From positions 16,537,001 through 16,601,000 of the forward strand of contig OZ023192.1 of the NCBI GenBank assembly GCA_963995505.1: 64,000 bases of DNA, read 5' to 3'. The notes below the pieces were generated by a model, which saw only the letters and a list, made by a program, of their open reading frames with translations, ran no database searches and was not told where the DNA came from. A program made the translations under genes and the position numbers. Shown here piece by piece: positions 31,600 to 42,800 of this stretch (positions are counted from its first letter, which is position 1; every line of letters starts with the position of its first letter). Source of the stretch: Hypericum androsaemum. Lineage: Eukaryota > Streptophyta > Magnoliopsida > Malpighiales > Hypericaceae.

Positions 31600-32661
31600 T
31601 GGGGGTCTCTGTATTGAGCTTTTATTTATTTATTGTCCGCCACGACGACGATTTCGTCTATAAGGCAGGACTTTTGAAATTCAAGGCCATTTGTAGGAGG
31701 CGCTATTCAGAGGAGCCAGGTCCTACGGAGAACGAAGATGTATGTGCTCACCGTCGGTCCAAGACGATAGTTTTTAAGTCGTCGGAGGTGCCATCATCAG
31801 AGGACGCTGTCGGGTCCTGCGGAGGAAGACGAAGCCGAGATGACATCGTGACGGAGGAGGAAGACGAAGCCGAGACAAATCTAGGTTTCTATTTTCTTCC
31901 TCGCCGCCGGTCCAGGATGATGGTTTTTACTAGGAGCATTTTGGGTTTCTGGGTTCGACGGATTGGAAATTGGATGTATCGCGGTTGATTCGTCATCGTC
32001 GGAGGCCTAGCCTCGAAGCGCTCTACTCGAGGAACTCCCGCCGGGAGGCACCGTAAGCATGGGCGCATTCCTTCCCGAACCCCGCCGCCACCATCCGCCT
32101 CGCGATCTCGTTTAGCTCCCCGACGGTTCCCGCTGCGAGGGCGTCGACGATCCCTTCGGCTTCTCCAGATGGCAAAGAGCAAGGAGAGGAAGTCCAAAGT
32201 GTCGGGTAAGCTGAAGCACTCCCTGGACACGAACCGGAGCAACGGCAGCGATGCATCCTCTGGCAACAAGCAGAGCGCCGCCACCATCCGACGCCTCAAG
32301 ATGTACAACACGAGGCCTCCACCGTCCCAAACTAAAGCACGATCTCCAGTCCCAGGATCTCCCTAACACCCGCATCCAGCCTAATCGCCGCTGGTTCAGT
32401 GCGTTTCATATTTATTTTTTGTTTAATTTCTATATTTTTTGTCGTTTATGGACATTTTTGGTAAAAGGACGGTGGATTTTTTTTTAAATGGGAGGATATT
32501 TTGGTCATTTCAAGTGGGGTTCACCGGAGAAAAAAGAATATTCTGGCTCCAGGGACAGTCTATTATCATCAAAATTTAGGGATGAAATAATCATTTTTCA
32601 AAAGTCAGGGATCCTAGGAGGAGGGTGACCAAAGGTCAGGGACTTGAGAGTAATTTGCCCT
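31600..32661 (+). mobile_element. Pack-MULE remnant carrying EXO70 and NUG2 pieces
   Basis: The right terminus (about 32490-32661, ending GACTTGAGAGTAATTTGCCC) recurs at 33445-33645. No left arm is visible, so the left limit is approximate. Two captured pieces lie back to back. On the minus strand 32026-32166 encodes ELNEIARRMVAAGFGKECAH, the start of the EXO70 exocyst subunit core. On the plus strand 32169-32390 encodes MAKSKERKSKVSGKLKHSLD, SAATIRRLKMYNTRP and, after a frame change, LKHDLQSQDLPNTRIQPNRR, the N-terminus of nucleolar GTP-binding protein 2. The order and opposite strands show capture, not a gene. 31596-31988 is an unrecognised frame. Confidence 0.75.
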
Positions 32662-33038
32662 AAAAAATTTGAGATATTTGCCATGAAATCTTTTATTTTT
32701 GGTTATATATTTGCCATGAAATCTGCCACCTCCATGATGATATTTTTTAGGGTAAATACTAAATTTTCTTCAAATTCTTGGGATTTATCGAAATACTTAA
32801 TTTAGTCTTCACTATTTTCAATAATTTTTAGGAAAAAATCTACTTTAGTATTCTGTGGTATAGCCCAAAATTACTTTAGTATTCTGTGGTAAAAAACTGA
32901 CAAATCGAGCCATACTTCTTCTTCTTCTTTTTCTTCTTGATGTCCGTGGACCTTTTTGATGTTAATTGGAATAAGTATGATTCGATTGGTTGATTTTTTA
33001 CCACAGAGTACTAAAATAATTTTGGACTATACTACATG

Positions 33039-34642
33039 TAGGGATGGCAATGGGCAGGATCCAGGTAGGATTTATGGGACCTAGATCCTTACCCTTTTTT
33101 AAATGGTGGACCCAGATCCTTACCCTTATCCTCTTTAAAAATAAGGATTCGGGCAGGATCTGGATCCTAAAAAATCGGGCAGGATCAGGGCGACCCGCGG
33201 GTCCGTATTTTTTTTTAAATATATTTAATTTTAAAAAATTAAATTATCTTTTGATAGTTTTCAAATAGCAATGAGACATTTTCATTCATTAAACATATCA
33301 ATACAAAGAAACCAAAAAAACAAATCAAAAAAAAGTTGTCGTAATGGAAATAGCTTTGAGAGTTGTTGCTGGGAATTTACTAAATTGAGTGAAAATGGCC
33401 GAAAAAATTGGTTCCAATTGGGAAGAAGAAGGGAAAGGAAAATAGGATTTTTTTATTTTTTAGTGGGAGGGTATTTTGGTCATTTCAAGTGGGGATTCAC
33501 AGGAGAAAAAGAAATATTCTGGCTCCAGTGACCCGAGAGTCTATTATCATCAAAATTTAGGGACGGGACAATCATTTTTCAAAAATCAGAAACCCTAGGA
33601 AGGAGGGTGACCAAAGGTCAGGGACTTTAGAATAATTTGCCCTAGAGGAAATCCCATCTTTCCCAACATCCAGAGAACTCCATTTTTTTCTCCATTTTTA
33701 AATATCATCTTCAACTTCACTTTGGGTATTAATTCCAATCCTCCTCACCCACTTTCAACAAAGTACCCCACTGCATCTCCCTCATCTCATGTAGACGAAA
33801 CCTGTAGAGCATTGGACGTCATTGCTTCAACTCCATGTCCCACAATTATGCTTCGTCGAAGTCGTCAACTCCATCTACCCTCCCTCCCGGTCCTCTCCTT
33901 CGCTGGGTCCGCATAGCTCCTTGGCTCCAGGAAGCTCCACCTTCGCCGTGGTGGACTTCGGCCTCCTCAACTCATGATTTTATTTTTTAAATTAAAATTG
34001 GGGCTTTGATTGGAAACTGGATTGGGTAAGTTAAAATTGAGAATTTGGTTTGTAATTTTTGCTGCTATTACTTGGGGCATGTGGCTGCTTCGTAATGATA
34101 TTATCTTTAATGAGGCGAGGTACGGTAATGAGCTTCTCCTGTATTTTGTGCTCTTTCATGTCCAATAGTGGATCCTTTGGACGGATGCCTAGATCATTCA
34201 CAATCAATCGCTGCTCACTTTCTTGATTGCCTACAAGAATTTATAGGTCCCTCTTCTTTACCTCTTGAGGTTGAGGGAACGTTTTGGTCGGGGTGGGGTT
34301 ATAACTGATGTAAATATCATGCCCCTTTATCTTGCCTTTGTTTTTGCGCTTCCTCTGTTTTAAACTTTTGTTTTAATAAAAAATATTTACCTACCAACAA
34401 AATTGAGAATTTGTATTATTTCTAATAATTAATATACATATATATTATTTTAATATTAATTTAAAAAATTCGGGTAGGATCAGGGCAGGATCCTATAGAT
34501 CCATACCCATGCCCTTATCCTTTTAAAATATCAGGATCTGGGCAGGATCAGGGTCTAGACCCGGTCAAAGTCAACGGGTCTTGGACCCTTCGGGTCTGGA
34601 TCAGGGTAGACCCTCAGGGTAAGGGTCTAATTGCCATCCCTA
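33039..34642. mobile_element. hAT-like element, 1.6 kb, nested
   Basis: Termini TAGGGATGGCAATGGGCAG and AATTGCCATCCCTA, with 8-bp flanks ACTACATG (33031-33038) and ATTACATG (34643-34650). It has no hAT transposase. The interior is a patchwork: a MULE end (33445-33645) identical in type to 32490-32661, an unrecognised frame (33722-33916) and a LINE 3' end (34050-34400). Confidence 0.8.
34050..34400 (+). mobile_element. LINE 3' end fragment
   Basis: The plus strand reads AAITWGMWLLRNDIIFNEAR, the typical end of plant LINE ORF2 (zf-RVT region). It is followed by stops and a tail ending TTTAATAAAAAATATTTACC. Fragment only. Confidence 0.6.
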
Positions 34643-34734
34643 ATTACATGGTACTAAAGTAAACTTTTTCCTAATTTTTATTGAACCTCTTAATTCGAAA
34701 AGAATACACTTCTCAGATCTTTGACGGATCCACC

Positions 34735-34895
34735 ATTGGCGCCAATAGAGCCCCTGGGGATGAGGATGTCCACGTGACACCACATAGAGAAGTCACTACA
34801 TATCCCTCTCCACGTGGCGCACACGAATTGCGCGCTCGTCAATCTGTCCACAACCCAACCCGCCGCAGTATCTCCGCCGTCACATCGCGGGTTTC
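34735..34895 (-). pseudogene. Type 1 F-box exon fragment
   Basis: The minus strand keeps LTSAQFVCATWRGICSDFSM and WCHVDILIP, the second half of a SKIP19-type F-box. The preceding RNWLELPRDV part is deleted and the sequence after ILIP is unrelated. The promoter block (34978-35050) is still present. 35050-35690 has no gene; there is a CT microsatellite at 35518-35552. Confidence 0.8.
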
Positions 34896-34977
34896 TGTTT
34901 TTTTGATTATTTTGAATATGATTTAAGTTCGCCCTCTCCTCTCCCTCCACGTATCATTTTTCCAAATTTTCAAGTTA

Positions 34978-35052
34978 TGTTGGCCCAGCATATGTTCTAT
35001 TTGGGCTTGAAATGGGCCCATGTTATGACCTGATCAACTTCCCGAGCCCGTT
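34978..35052 (-). promoter_or_regulatory. GGGCCC promoter block of a dead F-box exon
   Basis: TTGGCCCAGCATATGTTC and GAAATGGGCCCATGTTATG, same arrangement as the block at 18885. Confidence 0.5.
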
Positions 35053-35689
35053 GTTAATCGACGAACTTTCGTAAGTTAGGATCTTGTATATTTAATGATT
35101 CAAATATCCAAATATTTTTAAAATCGACCAAATTTGTTGGTTTTATTATATGAATTCTGTACAAGGCGAATTTGGGGGTTCCGGTTCGTGAAAGTAATTT
35201 GGGAATCGAAGGGGCTGAGGTTCCGGATCCACGGGGAAACTGAAGCAGCTTCACACGTGTGCACCCCTCGAGCGATACCTCGGTGCTACGACGTCGTTTG
35301 CTACGAGCTGCAGCTAGGCCAACCTTATCTTTTATTTTCACTTTGAGATCTATATGTTTATAAGCCCACAAACTTGTTTTATTATTTTCGTTGTTTTGCA
35401 ACTTAGCCGGGTGCCATTACAGGGATTTTTTTTTTGTGATAATAAATACTGAGATTTTTAATGAAAGGGTATTCATTTTGAAGAAACAAAAGTTGTAACA
35501 CACCCCTCACACTCACACACTCTCTCTCTTTCTCTCTCTCTCTCCCTTTCCATAACAGAAAAAAATCTCCCATGATTGTTCTTCAATGGTTGATTTCGGA
35601 AATTTTCTAAGTTTTAGTAACAATTCTATGTAGTAGAGAGCCATGATATCAATTGGATGACATTGCCTATAAAAATCCATTGCTTATTG

Positions 35690-37210
35690 TATATAAGCCA
35701 AAACCAATAGTTACAGAACTAGGAAGCCTTAATATTTAATTCCTTACATATTCCACGACCTTGTTATTGCAAAATATTCCATAATATGTATATATATGTA
35801 TAAATACATATTGCAGAGCAACCGGGAGGAAATTACTTAGTCTTCTTGTAGGTAGTGAGTACGTATTGATCTAATGGCTCCTTTTATATCTGCAATTAAT
35901 ATCAACAAAGAAAATTAGTGCAATTTTTTTCAATGTTTTAATTAAACGGCACACAAAAAAATATGATAACTGATTGGCTTAGTAAAAGTTATAGATAGGA
36001 GTGAGTTCGGTGCGGTTTTGCGGTTTAGGTGTGCAAATTGACACCGCACCGCAACTTTTTTTTTTTGTAAAATCCACACCGCGCGGTTTGCGGTTTGGTC
36101 GAAAACCGCGGTGTTCGGGGTGGCGCGGTGTCGGGGTGGTGCGGTGCGGTTTGCGGTTTGGACCGCAAATTCGAACTTTGCCCATTTCAATATTCCCAAA
36201 TTTAAAAAATGGCTAATTTCATCAATTTTTTGGGCAAAAAATTAAGCCCACAAATTCACAACAAGCCCACGAAATTTATAAGAAGCCCACATTTATAGAT
36301 GCGGTGCGGTGCGGTTTTGCGGGTTAAAAAAAATACAAACCGACCCCGTACCGAAAGCATGCGGTGCGGTGTGGTGCGGTTTGAAAATACCACTTTTAGC
36401 TTTGCGGTTTCGATTTTTCGGTGTGGTTTGGTGCGGTTTGGTGCGGTTTGCGGTTTGTTTCGGTTTTAAGCTCACCCCTAGTTATAGACACCAAATATCA
36501 ACCTTGGAACGAAATTAGTCTTGGTTAATCAAGAATTCACGAATCTGGACTTTTGATCATTGAAAACACAATAGTCTTATATGCTCATTTGAGAGTTTAT
36601 CATCATTCGAAGATTTTATAAGGTCAAAAATATATTTAATCGGCCCAATAATTATCGAGATACTAAATTATATCAACCAAAAAACTAAAAGTTAGGCTGG
36701 TATATTTTTTCGATAATTTTAAATTTTACTTAAACATCAATTGTCTAAATATTATCAAGATAGTCACAATCACTTTTTTAATTATCAAAAAGAATCTTGG
36801 AACACCCATGTGAACAATACTCAGTGGATAGTTTACAATTTCTTGGAGAAAGAATTTTAAAAGCGTAGAAAGTCTCCAGAGTTAGTTGCTCGTTGTCGCC
36901 TTCTTTTTGTCTATATGTAGGGGAAAGTTCGAGGTCCTTGGCTATATAACTTTTAGTCTACTGCTCTGGTAGGACCATATAATTATATATTAATGATCTA
37001 TTAGTATAATTATATGTTAGTGTTTGCTGAATTCTAATAACCAAATACAAAATATTCAATTGACTATGCACAACGTTCAATTTGCACGTCCGAAAACTAG
37101 AACGTCTCCTATTATTTTAATAATGTAAATTAATAAATTATTTTCTGCGATAAATAAAATTTCTGGCTCGGTCACATTTACAGACAATGTATTAGAGTAC
37201 GTTTGGAACT
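35690..37210. repeat. Segmental duplication, partner of 19010-20480
   Basis: Same order of landmarks as the partner, interrupted by the hAT-like element at 35995-36479. 36838-37205 is the third copy of the dispersed repeat described at 2483. No genes. 37210-37480 shows nothing recognisable. Confidence 0.75.
35995..36479. mobile_element. hAT-like MITE with GCGGTTT repeats
   Basis: 485 bp between 8-bp duplications AGTTATAG (35987-35994 and 36480-36487). The unoccupied site is at 19286-19293. The termini are weakly inverted (ATAGGAGTGAG / CTCACCCCT). The interior is built of GTGCGGTTTGCGGTTT-like words in both orientations. The open frames are artefacts. Confidence 0.85.
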
Positions 37211-37741
37211 TATTCCGTAAAAAATAAGACATTCTAGGACACGCTAGACTTGGCTAAAATATTTTTCAAAGTGTATTAAAAAGGTAAAAATAATAATAAG
37301 AAAAGTAAAGTATTTGAAGAAAAAGTAAAATATGCAAGAGGTTAAGAAAGACAAGATATAAAATAGAGAAGAAAAATTAACCTTTTGGTAAAGTCAATAC
37401 GGTAACAACTAACAAGTAAAGGGTAAAATATTTATTTTTGGATGGGAAAGAATTTGGAGCTAAATTTGTACAAGTTTCAGCGTGGACCTTTTTGAGCACC
37501 AAACTTAGACTAAGAAAAAAAATTCTGTCACGTCATTTTAGTAACAAACGCACCGTGGAGTTTATAACTTTTAAGAAAGTTATAAATAGTAGTCGGTTCA
37601 AATAAATTAGAGATTAAAATTTACTTAAAAATATCTTAGTTCATGTGAAAATTATTATTGAAAAAATTATTTTTAAAATATAGTTTGACAATGTTTGATT
37701 CTTGATATTTAGCGATATGTGAAATTACCAGAAGGTGGCGA

Positions 37742-37975
37742 TTAGAGCAACCAATTGCAAGAAGTGCGACAGGCTTCGCCACAAAGGGGATCAAGGTTGC
37801 CGATGTCCATTTCTCGACACGTTTCTTCGCAATCGTCCATGCAACGCTTCGCCTCTCCTTTACGACGTCGTGGAACGGCACTCGTACTGCTTGACGACAC
37901 CAACAGCACCACCAATATTATCACCAGTACTTGTCTCATCACACCTCCACCCCCACCCAATTTCATGTACTCCAT
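37742..37975 (-). CDS. Small secreted cysteine-rich peptide
   Basis: 77 codons from the ATG at 37975, or 65 from the ATG at 37939, which directly precedes the hydrophobic segment and may be the true start. The N-terminus looks like a signal peptide (MRQVLVIILVVLLVSSSS, likely cleaved near STSA/VP). The mature part has a basic patch (PRRRKGEAKR) and six cysteines spaced C-x3-C-x3-C-x11-C-x3-C-x3-C. Paired CxxxC motifs suggest a two-helix hairpin held by disulphides, as in hairpinin- or thionin-like plant peptides; I cannot assign a family. It is 7 kb upstream of a PLA1 gene, on the other strand. It is the only complete copy of three in the window. Confidence 0.65.
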   Translation of the reverse strand: MEYMKLGGGGGVMRQVLVIILVVLLVSSSSTSAVPRRRKGEAKRCMDDCEETCREMDIGNLDPLCGEACRTSCNWLL

Positions 37976-39771
37976 TGATTTTTTAATTGTGATGGTTATT
38001 GGAAAAAAATTAACTTTGATATATGTTTGTCCCACTTTAATTGATTTTTTTTGGGTGGAAAGTCCCACTTTAATTGATTGGGAACATTTATATATGTATA
38101 TATGTGCGTGTTGCCTCAGTCTAATTACGTAGTCAATGGTGCAGTGGTGGTGGTTGTCGTCAATCCACATCAAATTAAAGTGAAAGTAGGAACGAAGAAT
38201 CTTTCGTCCAGGAAACTTACAAATTTATAACCTCTCGAGCTATGAAAGTGAAACAATGGTTACATCTTAATTCATTAAAAATTACTATGTAGAAAATAAA
38301 TCACAACAGGTTTAGTTAATTAATAAGTTGTTATTATAGTCATAAAAATACAGAAGAAAAAGAAAAACTCAGACCCATGGGTTGTAAGGGTACGAGTAAA
38401 AAATTGGGATATATGTTTGGATAGAATCTATATAAATCCGGATATACATCATACTTATAAACCTATAAATGAGACTATATCTTAAGAAAATCTGCTTATA
38501 TTCATCTAGATTAACATATAAATATTATTTTTTATCAAAAACTAAAACTTTTAGGTGACACTTGTTATGAAAACAAGTAAGATCATCTGCCTCTTAACTT
38601 AAAATCAGATATTAATAATTTTTAACTATTTAGTGTCTAAGTGGATGCGGATGTGAGTGTATTTTTTAATTATTTATATTAAAATATTAAAAATTATTTG
38701 TAAGTCAATAAATCTATGAGTAAAATATGATTTTTGGATTTGATCCGAGAACCATCAAGACCTCGATCTGAGATCTTTGCATGAAAAATCTGCATGCAGA
38801 ATATGAGTCCCGCTAATAAATCTAGAGTCTTTATTTAAATCTTAGGTACGAAAACCCTACTATACCCATTACGTAAAAATATTATTTTGTTCCCAGCCAT
38901 CAAGACCAGCCATTGGATGGTAAGCCAAAGGTAAGACTTGACGAGAGAAGTCATTAGCCGATCGATGAGGGTCACATGGACACGTTCTCTGAATTTTTTT
39001 TTGAGGGGTGCTTGCTGAGTTCTCTGATCTAGTCCTGTTCGTTGATCAAGTAACAATTAGGAGAGAGAAAAAATCAAACCAAGATGAAGCACGCAGCTGT
39101 TAGAAATTAAATTAATAAAACGAACGCAAAATATGCATGTACGTGTAGCCAAAACCCAAAAAATATATATGGAGGATTTTGTGTCTAATTATTCCGGCAG
39201 ACAAAATTATTAGGAGGTGCATATAGCTGGCAAAATCCTCTATGTTCATGATCGGATTCGAAAAACATGGACACATAGGAATGTCCCAAGTTCATAATTG
39301 AGGTTGAATTACTCTTTCAATTTGTATCATATTCAAAAAATTAGTGTCTAATGTACTTATATTTTCTCTCTAATTCAATGAGATTTGGATTTTAAAAAAC
39401 AAAGAAGCAACAATTTTACAGCTAATTAATTAAGCTAAAAATCTGTACATTTCATTTTTATTATTTTTTCTTTGCTATTTGTATCCTATCAAACTATTTA
39501 TTTTCTTACTTATAAGATAAAACTCTGTTTTATCAGTACTTTTCATTTTTTTATAAAGGTGTTGATTACACATCTCTCATTCGCCTAAAAATTGTAGGCA
39601 TATATTTATATTGTGAAGTTTTCATTATTGGTCTTTTTTATACCACTTAATATCCGGACACCTAGTGGATGGCTAATACAAGTTCAAGTCAGATAGTACC
39701 TTAAAAAATTGACAAATTTTTATAATTAATATTTAACGATATACGATAATGTGTTCTAACCTTTTCAAAAA
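37976..39771. repeat. Unit A of the triplicated segment: inter-gene part
   Basis: Non-coding. It matches 42835-44632 and 50765-52290 in order (CTTTCGTCCAGGAAACTTAC, AGCCATCAAGACCAGCCATT, ATTAGCCGATCGATGAGGGT). Similarity continues to TTTTCAAAAAAA at about 39771, where unit A departs from unit B. It is the former upstream region of PLA1 copy A. Confidence 0.8.
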
Positions 39772-41532
39772 AATTGTAGGCATATGTATGTGTCTGCTCT
39801 TAGTTCTCACTCCAGAGTCGTCCCTTAGTAACTGAGACAAGCAGTCTACATTAATGAGGATACGCAACTCAGTAAGCCGGCAAAAAATACATACTTCATA
39901 CATCAAATCATATAATAAAATTCATATCAAATCATGAACCGTAATGACTCTACAAACGAAGCCACATTCACATCAAATAGATATCACATTTACAAACTTG
40001 ACAAATCAGAACATGTACAAGTCTACATAAACAATGATGAGATTCTCGTGGGGCACAGATAAATACTCTTTCGTTCCCGCGATGCGGGCCCAGAAGACAA
40101 AAGAGTATTCCCACCACGAGTGTACAAAAACAATGACAAAATTCTCGTGGGGCACAGATAAATACCCTTTTGTTTCCGCATTGTAGGCCCAGAAGACAAA
40201 AGAGTATTCCCACCACGAGTCTACAGAAACAATGACAGAATTCTCGTGGGGCACAGATAAATACCCTTCCGTTCCTGCGATGCGGGCCCAGAAGACAGAA
40301 GAGTATTCCCACCACGAGTCTACCTAAACAATGACAGAATTCTTGTGGGGCACAGATAAATACCCTTCCGTTCCCGCGATGCAGGCCCAGAAGGCAGAAG
40401 AGTATTCCCACCACGAGTCTACAGGGGGCACAGATAAATACCCTTCCGTTCTCACGAGGCGGGCCTAGATGACAGAAAACGGAAGAGTATCCCCACCACG
40501 AGTCCAGATAATTCCGACGCTCCCCCTCCATTTGATTATACACACCTCAGGTTACCTGGTAGCCAGTGTGTATAAACTACGAGGCCCAATAGACGTAGGA
40601 ACAATCCCACATTACATAACAGAACTAAACAATTGAACACAACCGAATAGTGACAGAACCAAACTAATGTCACAACTTATACAACCAGACAAAGTACTTA
40701 ATAAAATCAATAATCACACAGAACATACCATACTCTCGTTCGGCCATGAATCCGTAATCAAAACGAATAAGTAAGTCAGAAACCTTAACACAAGTCATAT
40801 ATCCGTCAAAATCAGAAACAAACTAATATGACATACATATTTCGAAAACCATAAAAATCCTAGGCCCACCGCAGAAATCACAGAACTCAACTTACAAAAT
40901 ATAAAACCAAAATAATTTCAGAAACACAAAACAGTAGCCACGTTGAAAGATTATATTTAGCCTACTGTGTCTTGGATTAATTCATATCTATATTATATTC
41001 TTGCACAAACAATAGCCACGTTATATTAGTTCATGATCCAAAACCACCACACAGTGTCATAACCTTTATTTATGGCATTATTATATATGCATATTGACTT
41101 ATCATCCTATCACCGAAGAATAAGACCATTAAGCATGGTTAATAAATTATTAAGTTCCTGTAAAGCATATATTGATATTCACAGAAACATGAAGCGATCA
41201 GAGCCATATGTTCACAAATCGATGGTCTTTTCCGGGAGCGATTACCATACAGATCATGCAAATATCAACGAAAGCCACATACAACATCTAAACGAAGCCA
41301 TAAACATAAAAATCGACTTACCTCGTGCTCGAGGGCCCCATTGATCCTATTCAGTTCCGTTTTTGTCTCCCCCATGGTACGTCTACAAACCTTATATTTA
41401 TAGTACCAGTTGACCTAAACAAGGGGCTAGGGTTAAGGTTAAGTGGTAATTTATCTTATGCTACTCAAAGTTATCATGAATATCAAAACAATACTCAAAG
41501 ACATTATGAATTGTCAAATAGATTTTTCGATT
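39772..41532. mobile_element. Insertion replacing PLA1 copy A (unidentified)
   Basis: This DNA is absent from units B and C and takes the place of the PLA1 promoter and almost all its coding region. It includes a 99-bp tandem array (40030-40510) and AC-rich sequence such as GTAGCCAGTGTGTATAAAC. No transposase, LTR pair or target duplication is found. Its origin is unknown. Confidence 0.5.
40030..40510 (-). repeat. 99-bp tandem repeat with an open frame
   Basis: About five units, each with TCTCGTGGGGCACAGATAAA and GAGTATTCCCACCACGAGTC. Because 99 is divisible by three, a 191-codon minus-strand frame (39968-40543) stays open and repeats RLVVGILFCLLGPHRGNGRV then FICAPREFCHCF. One unit is shortened near 40430. 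I think the frame is a by-product of the repeat, not a gene. Confidence 0.7.
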
Positions 41533-41579
41533 CTTACAGTGACGATTGTAGGAGTGAGCAGCTTCTGTGTTTAGCTTAG
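41533..41579 (+). pseudogene. PLA1 copy A, last codons only
   Basis: The end of the frame, SDDCRSEQLLCLA* , matches the C-terminus SEDCRNEQLLCLA of the PLA1 genes at 45069 and 53508. The 3' flank then follows both genes closely (CATTGGTGACTTGTAAATTG, to about 42620). Everything 5' has been replaced. Confidence 0.9.
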
Positions 41580-42640
41580 TCGGTCATTGGTGACTTGTAA
41601 ATTGAAAATTAAGATGTTAATGAAATCCTGATTTTGATCTAATTATGTTATGATCCATATTTAACCATGATTATACTACTAACAAGCACTTAGATAAACT
41701 GAGAGAGTTGTTCTAGAGTTCGAGCCGTTGGAAACACAACGATGCTAAATACTTGTTCAAAAAATTTTGTCACATTTCAAAGGTCCTATTTAACTTAAAT
41801 CTGGATTAATCGATCCAGTGTATCTGAATATGAAGTGACATAACAACACTAATGCTCTCTTAACTTTTTCCCAAAAAAAACTAAAAAATATGTTAATATT
41901 TGCTCATGGTGGACTAGCAAGATTAGTCATGTTAGAGACATATATCCTAGACCAAAGTTTTAAGGCGAATATTTTGTTGGTTCTCGTTCATGTTAGTAAA
42001 ATCAACGATGTGAAACCTGCTATGGTACAACATTAAATATTTCATATCTTAATTAACGCAAAACTTTGTGAGTACTGTAATTAGTAGGTGGAATTTTATG
42101 TCTTTATCAATTATAAATAGTGTCGGAAAATCTTACATTGAGAAACGGAGAATTGTTAGATAAAAAAATACTTATGATACCAAAACGAGTATATCTTGTG
42201 ATCTATTGTTATGGAACCAATGTTTCATTGATCGTGACGAGGTACGTTCAACCCATGTTAATTAGTAATTAACTTTATTTCATATTAGAAAATCTATTAT
42301 ATATCAGCTATTATACCGAGGATATAACATTATACACTGCTATACCAAAAAAAAAGAAAAAGAACTTTCACACATTGTCACCTAATATTCTTCTTCTTTT
42401 TTGGTAGAAGTCAAAAAGTCTACTATACCAGAAAAGTTGGCCAATACATTCCTTGGAGGCAGCACGCCCATGCTTGATTAATTTTCCAAGCATCCTCTGA
42501 AAAAAAAAGAATTCCAAGTTGCGATAAGGACAGCAATACTGTGGCGTGGATCACATGCACTATTCTTCTTCCCCGAGGCAGTCCTTAAATCTCTATTTTT
42601 TCCTTTCAACTTACAATATTTTTATTGAACGAATTAATCT
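41580..42640. repeat. Unit A: 3' flank of PLA1
   Basis: Non-coding. It matches 46590-47620 and 55029-56090 (CATGGTGGACTAGCAAGATTA, AGTCAAAAAGTCTACTATACC in part). Unit B begins directly after it. Confidence 0.8.
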
Positions 42641-42800
42641 AGAGTCAGTTTAGATAAATAAAAAATTAAAATTTTCTTAAAAATATTTTAGTTCATGTGA
42701 AAAATGTTATTGAGAAAATTATTTTTAAAATATAGTTTGATAATGTTTGATTCTTGATATTTAGCGAGTTGCGAAATTACCATCGGTGGGAAGGTGGCGA

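Larger units (their letters stand above)
32831..34671. mobile_element. Mutator-like MITE, split by a hAT element
   Basis: Its ends are GGAAAAAATCTACTTTAGTA and, inverted, GTAAACTTTTTCC, with the 9-bp duplication TAATTTTTA (32822-32830 and 34672-34680). It is the same family as 62632-63239 (TTTGATGTTAATTGGAATAA is shared). About 230 bp is its own; the rest is the hAT insertion at 33039-34642. Confidence 0.8.

Noticed and set aside
39968..40543. 191-codon minus-strand frame with Cys/Leu-rich repeats as a membrane protein gene
   Set aside because: It is an artefact of a 99-bp tandem repeat, a length that keeps any stop-free frame open; no promoter, splice or family match.
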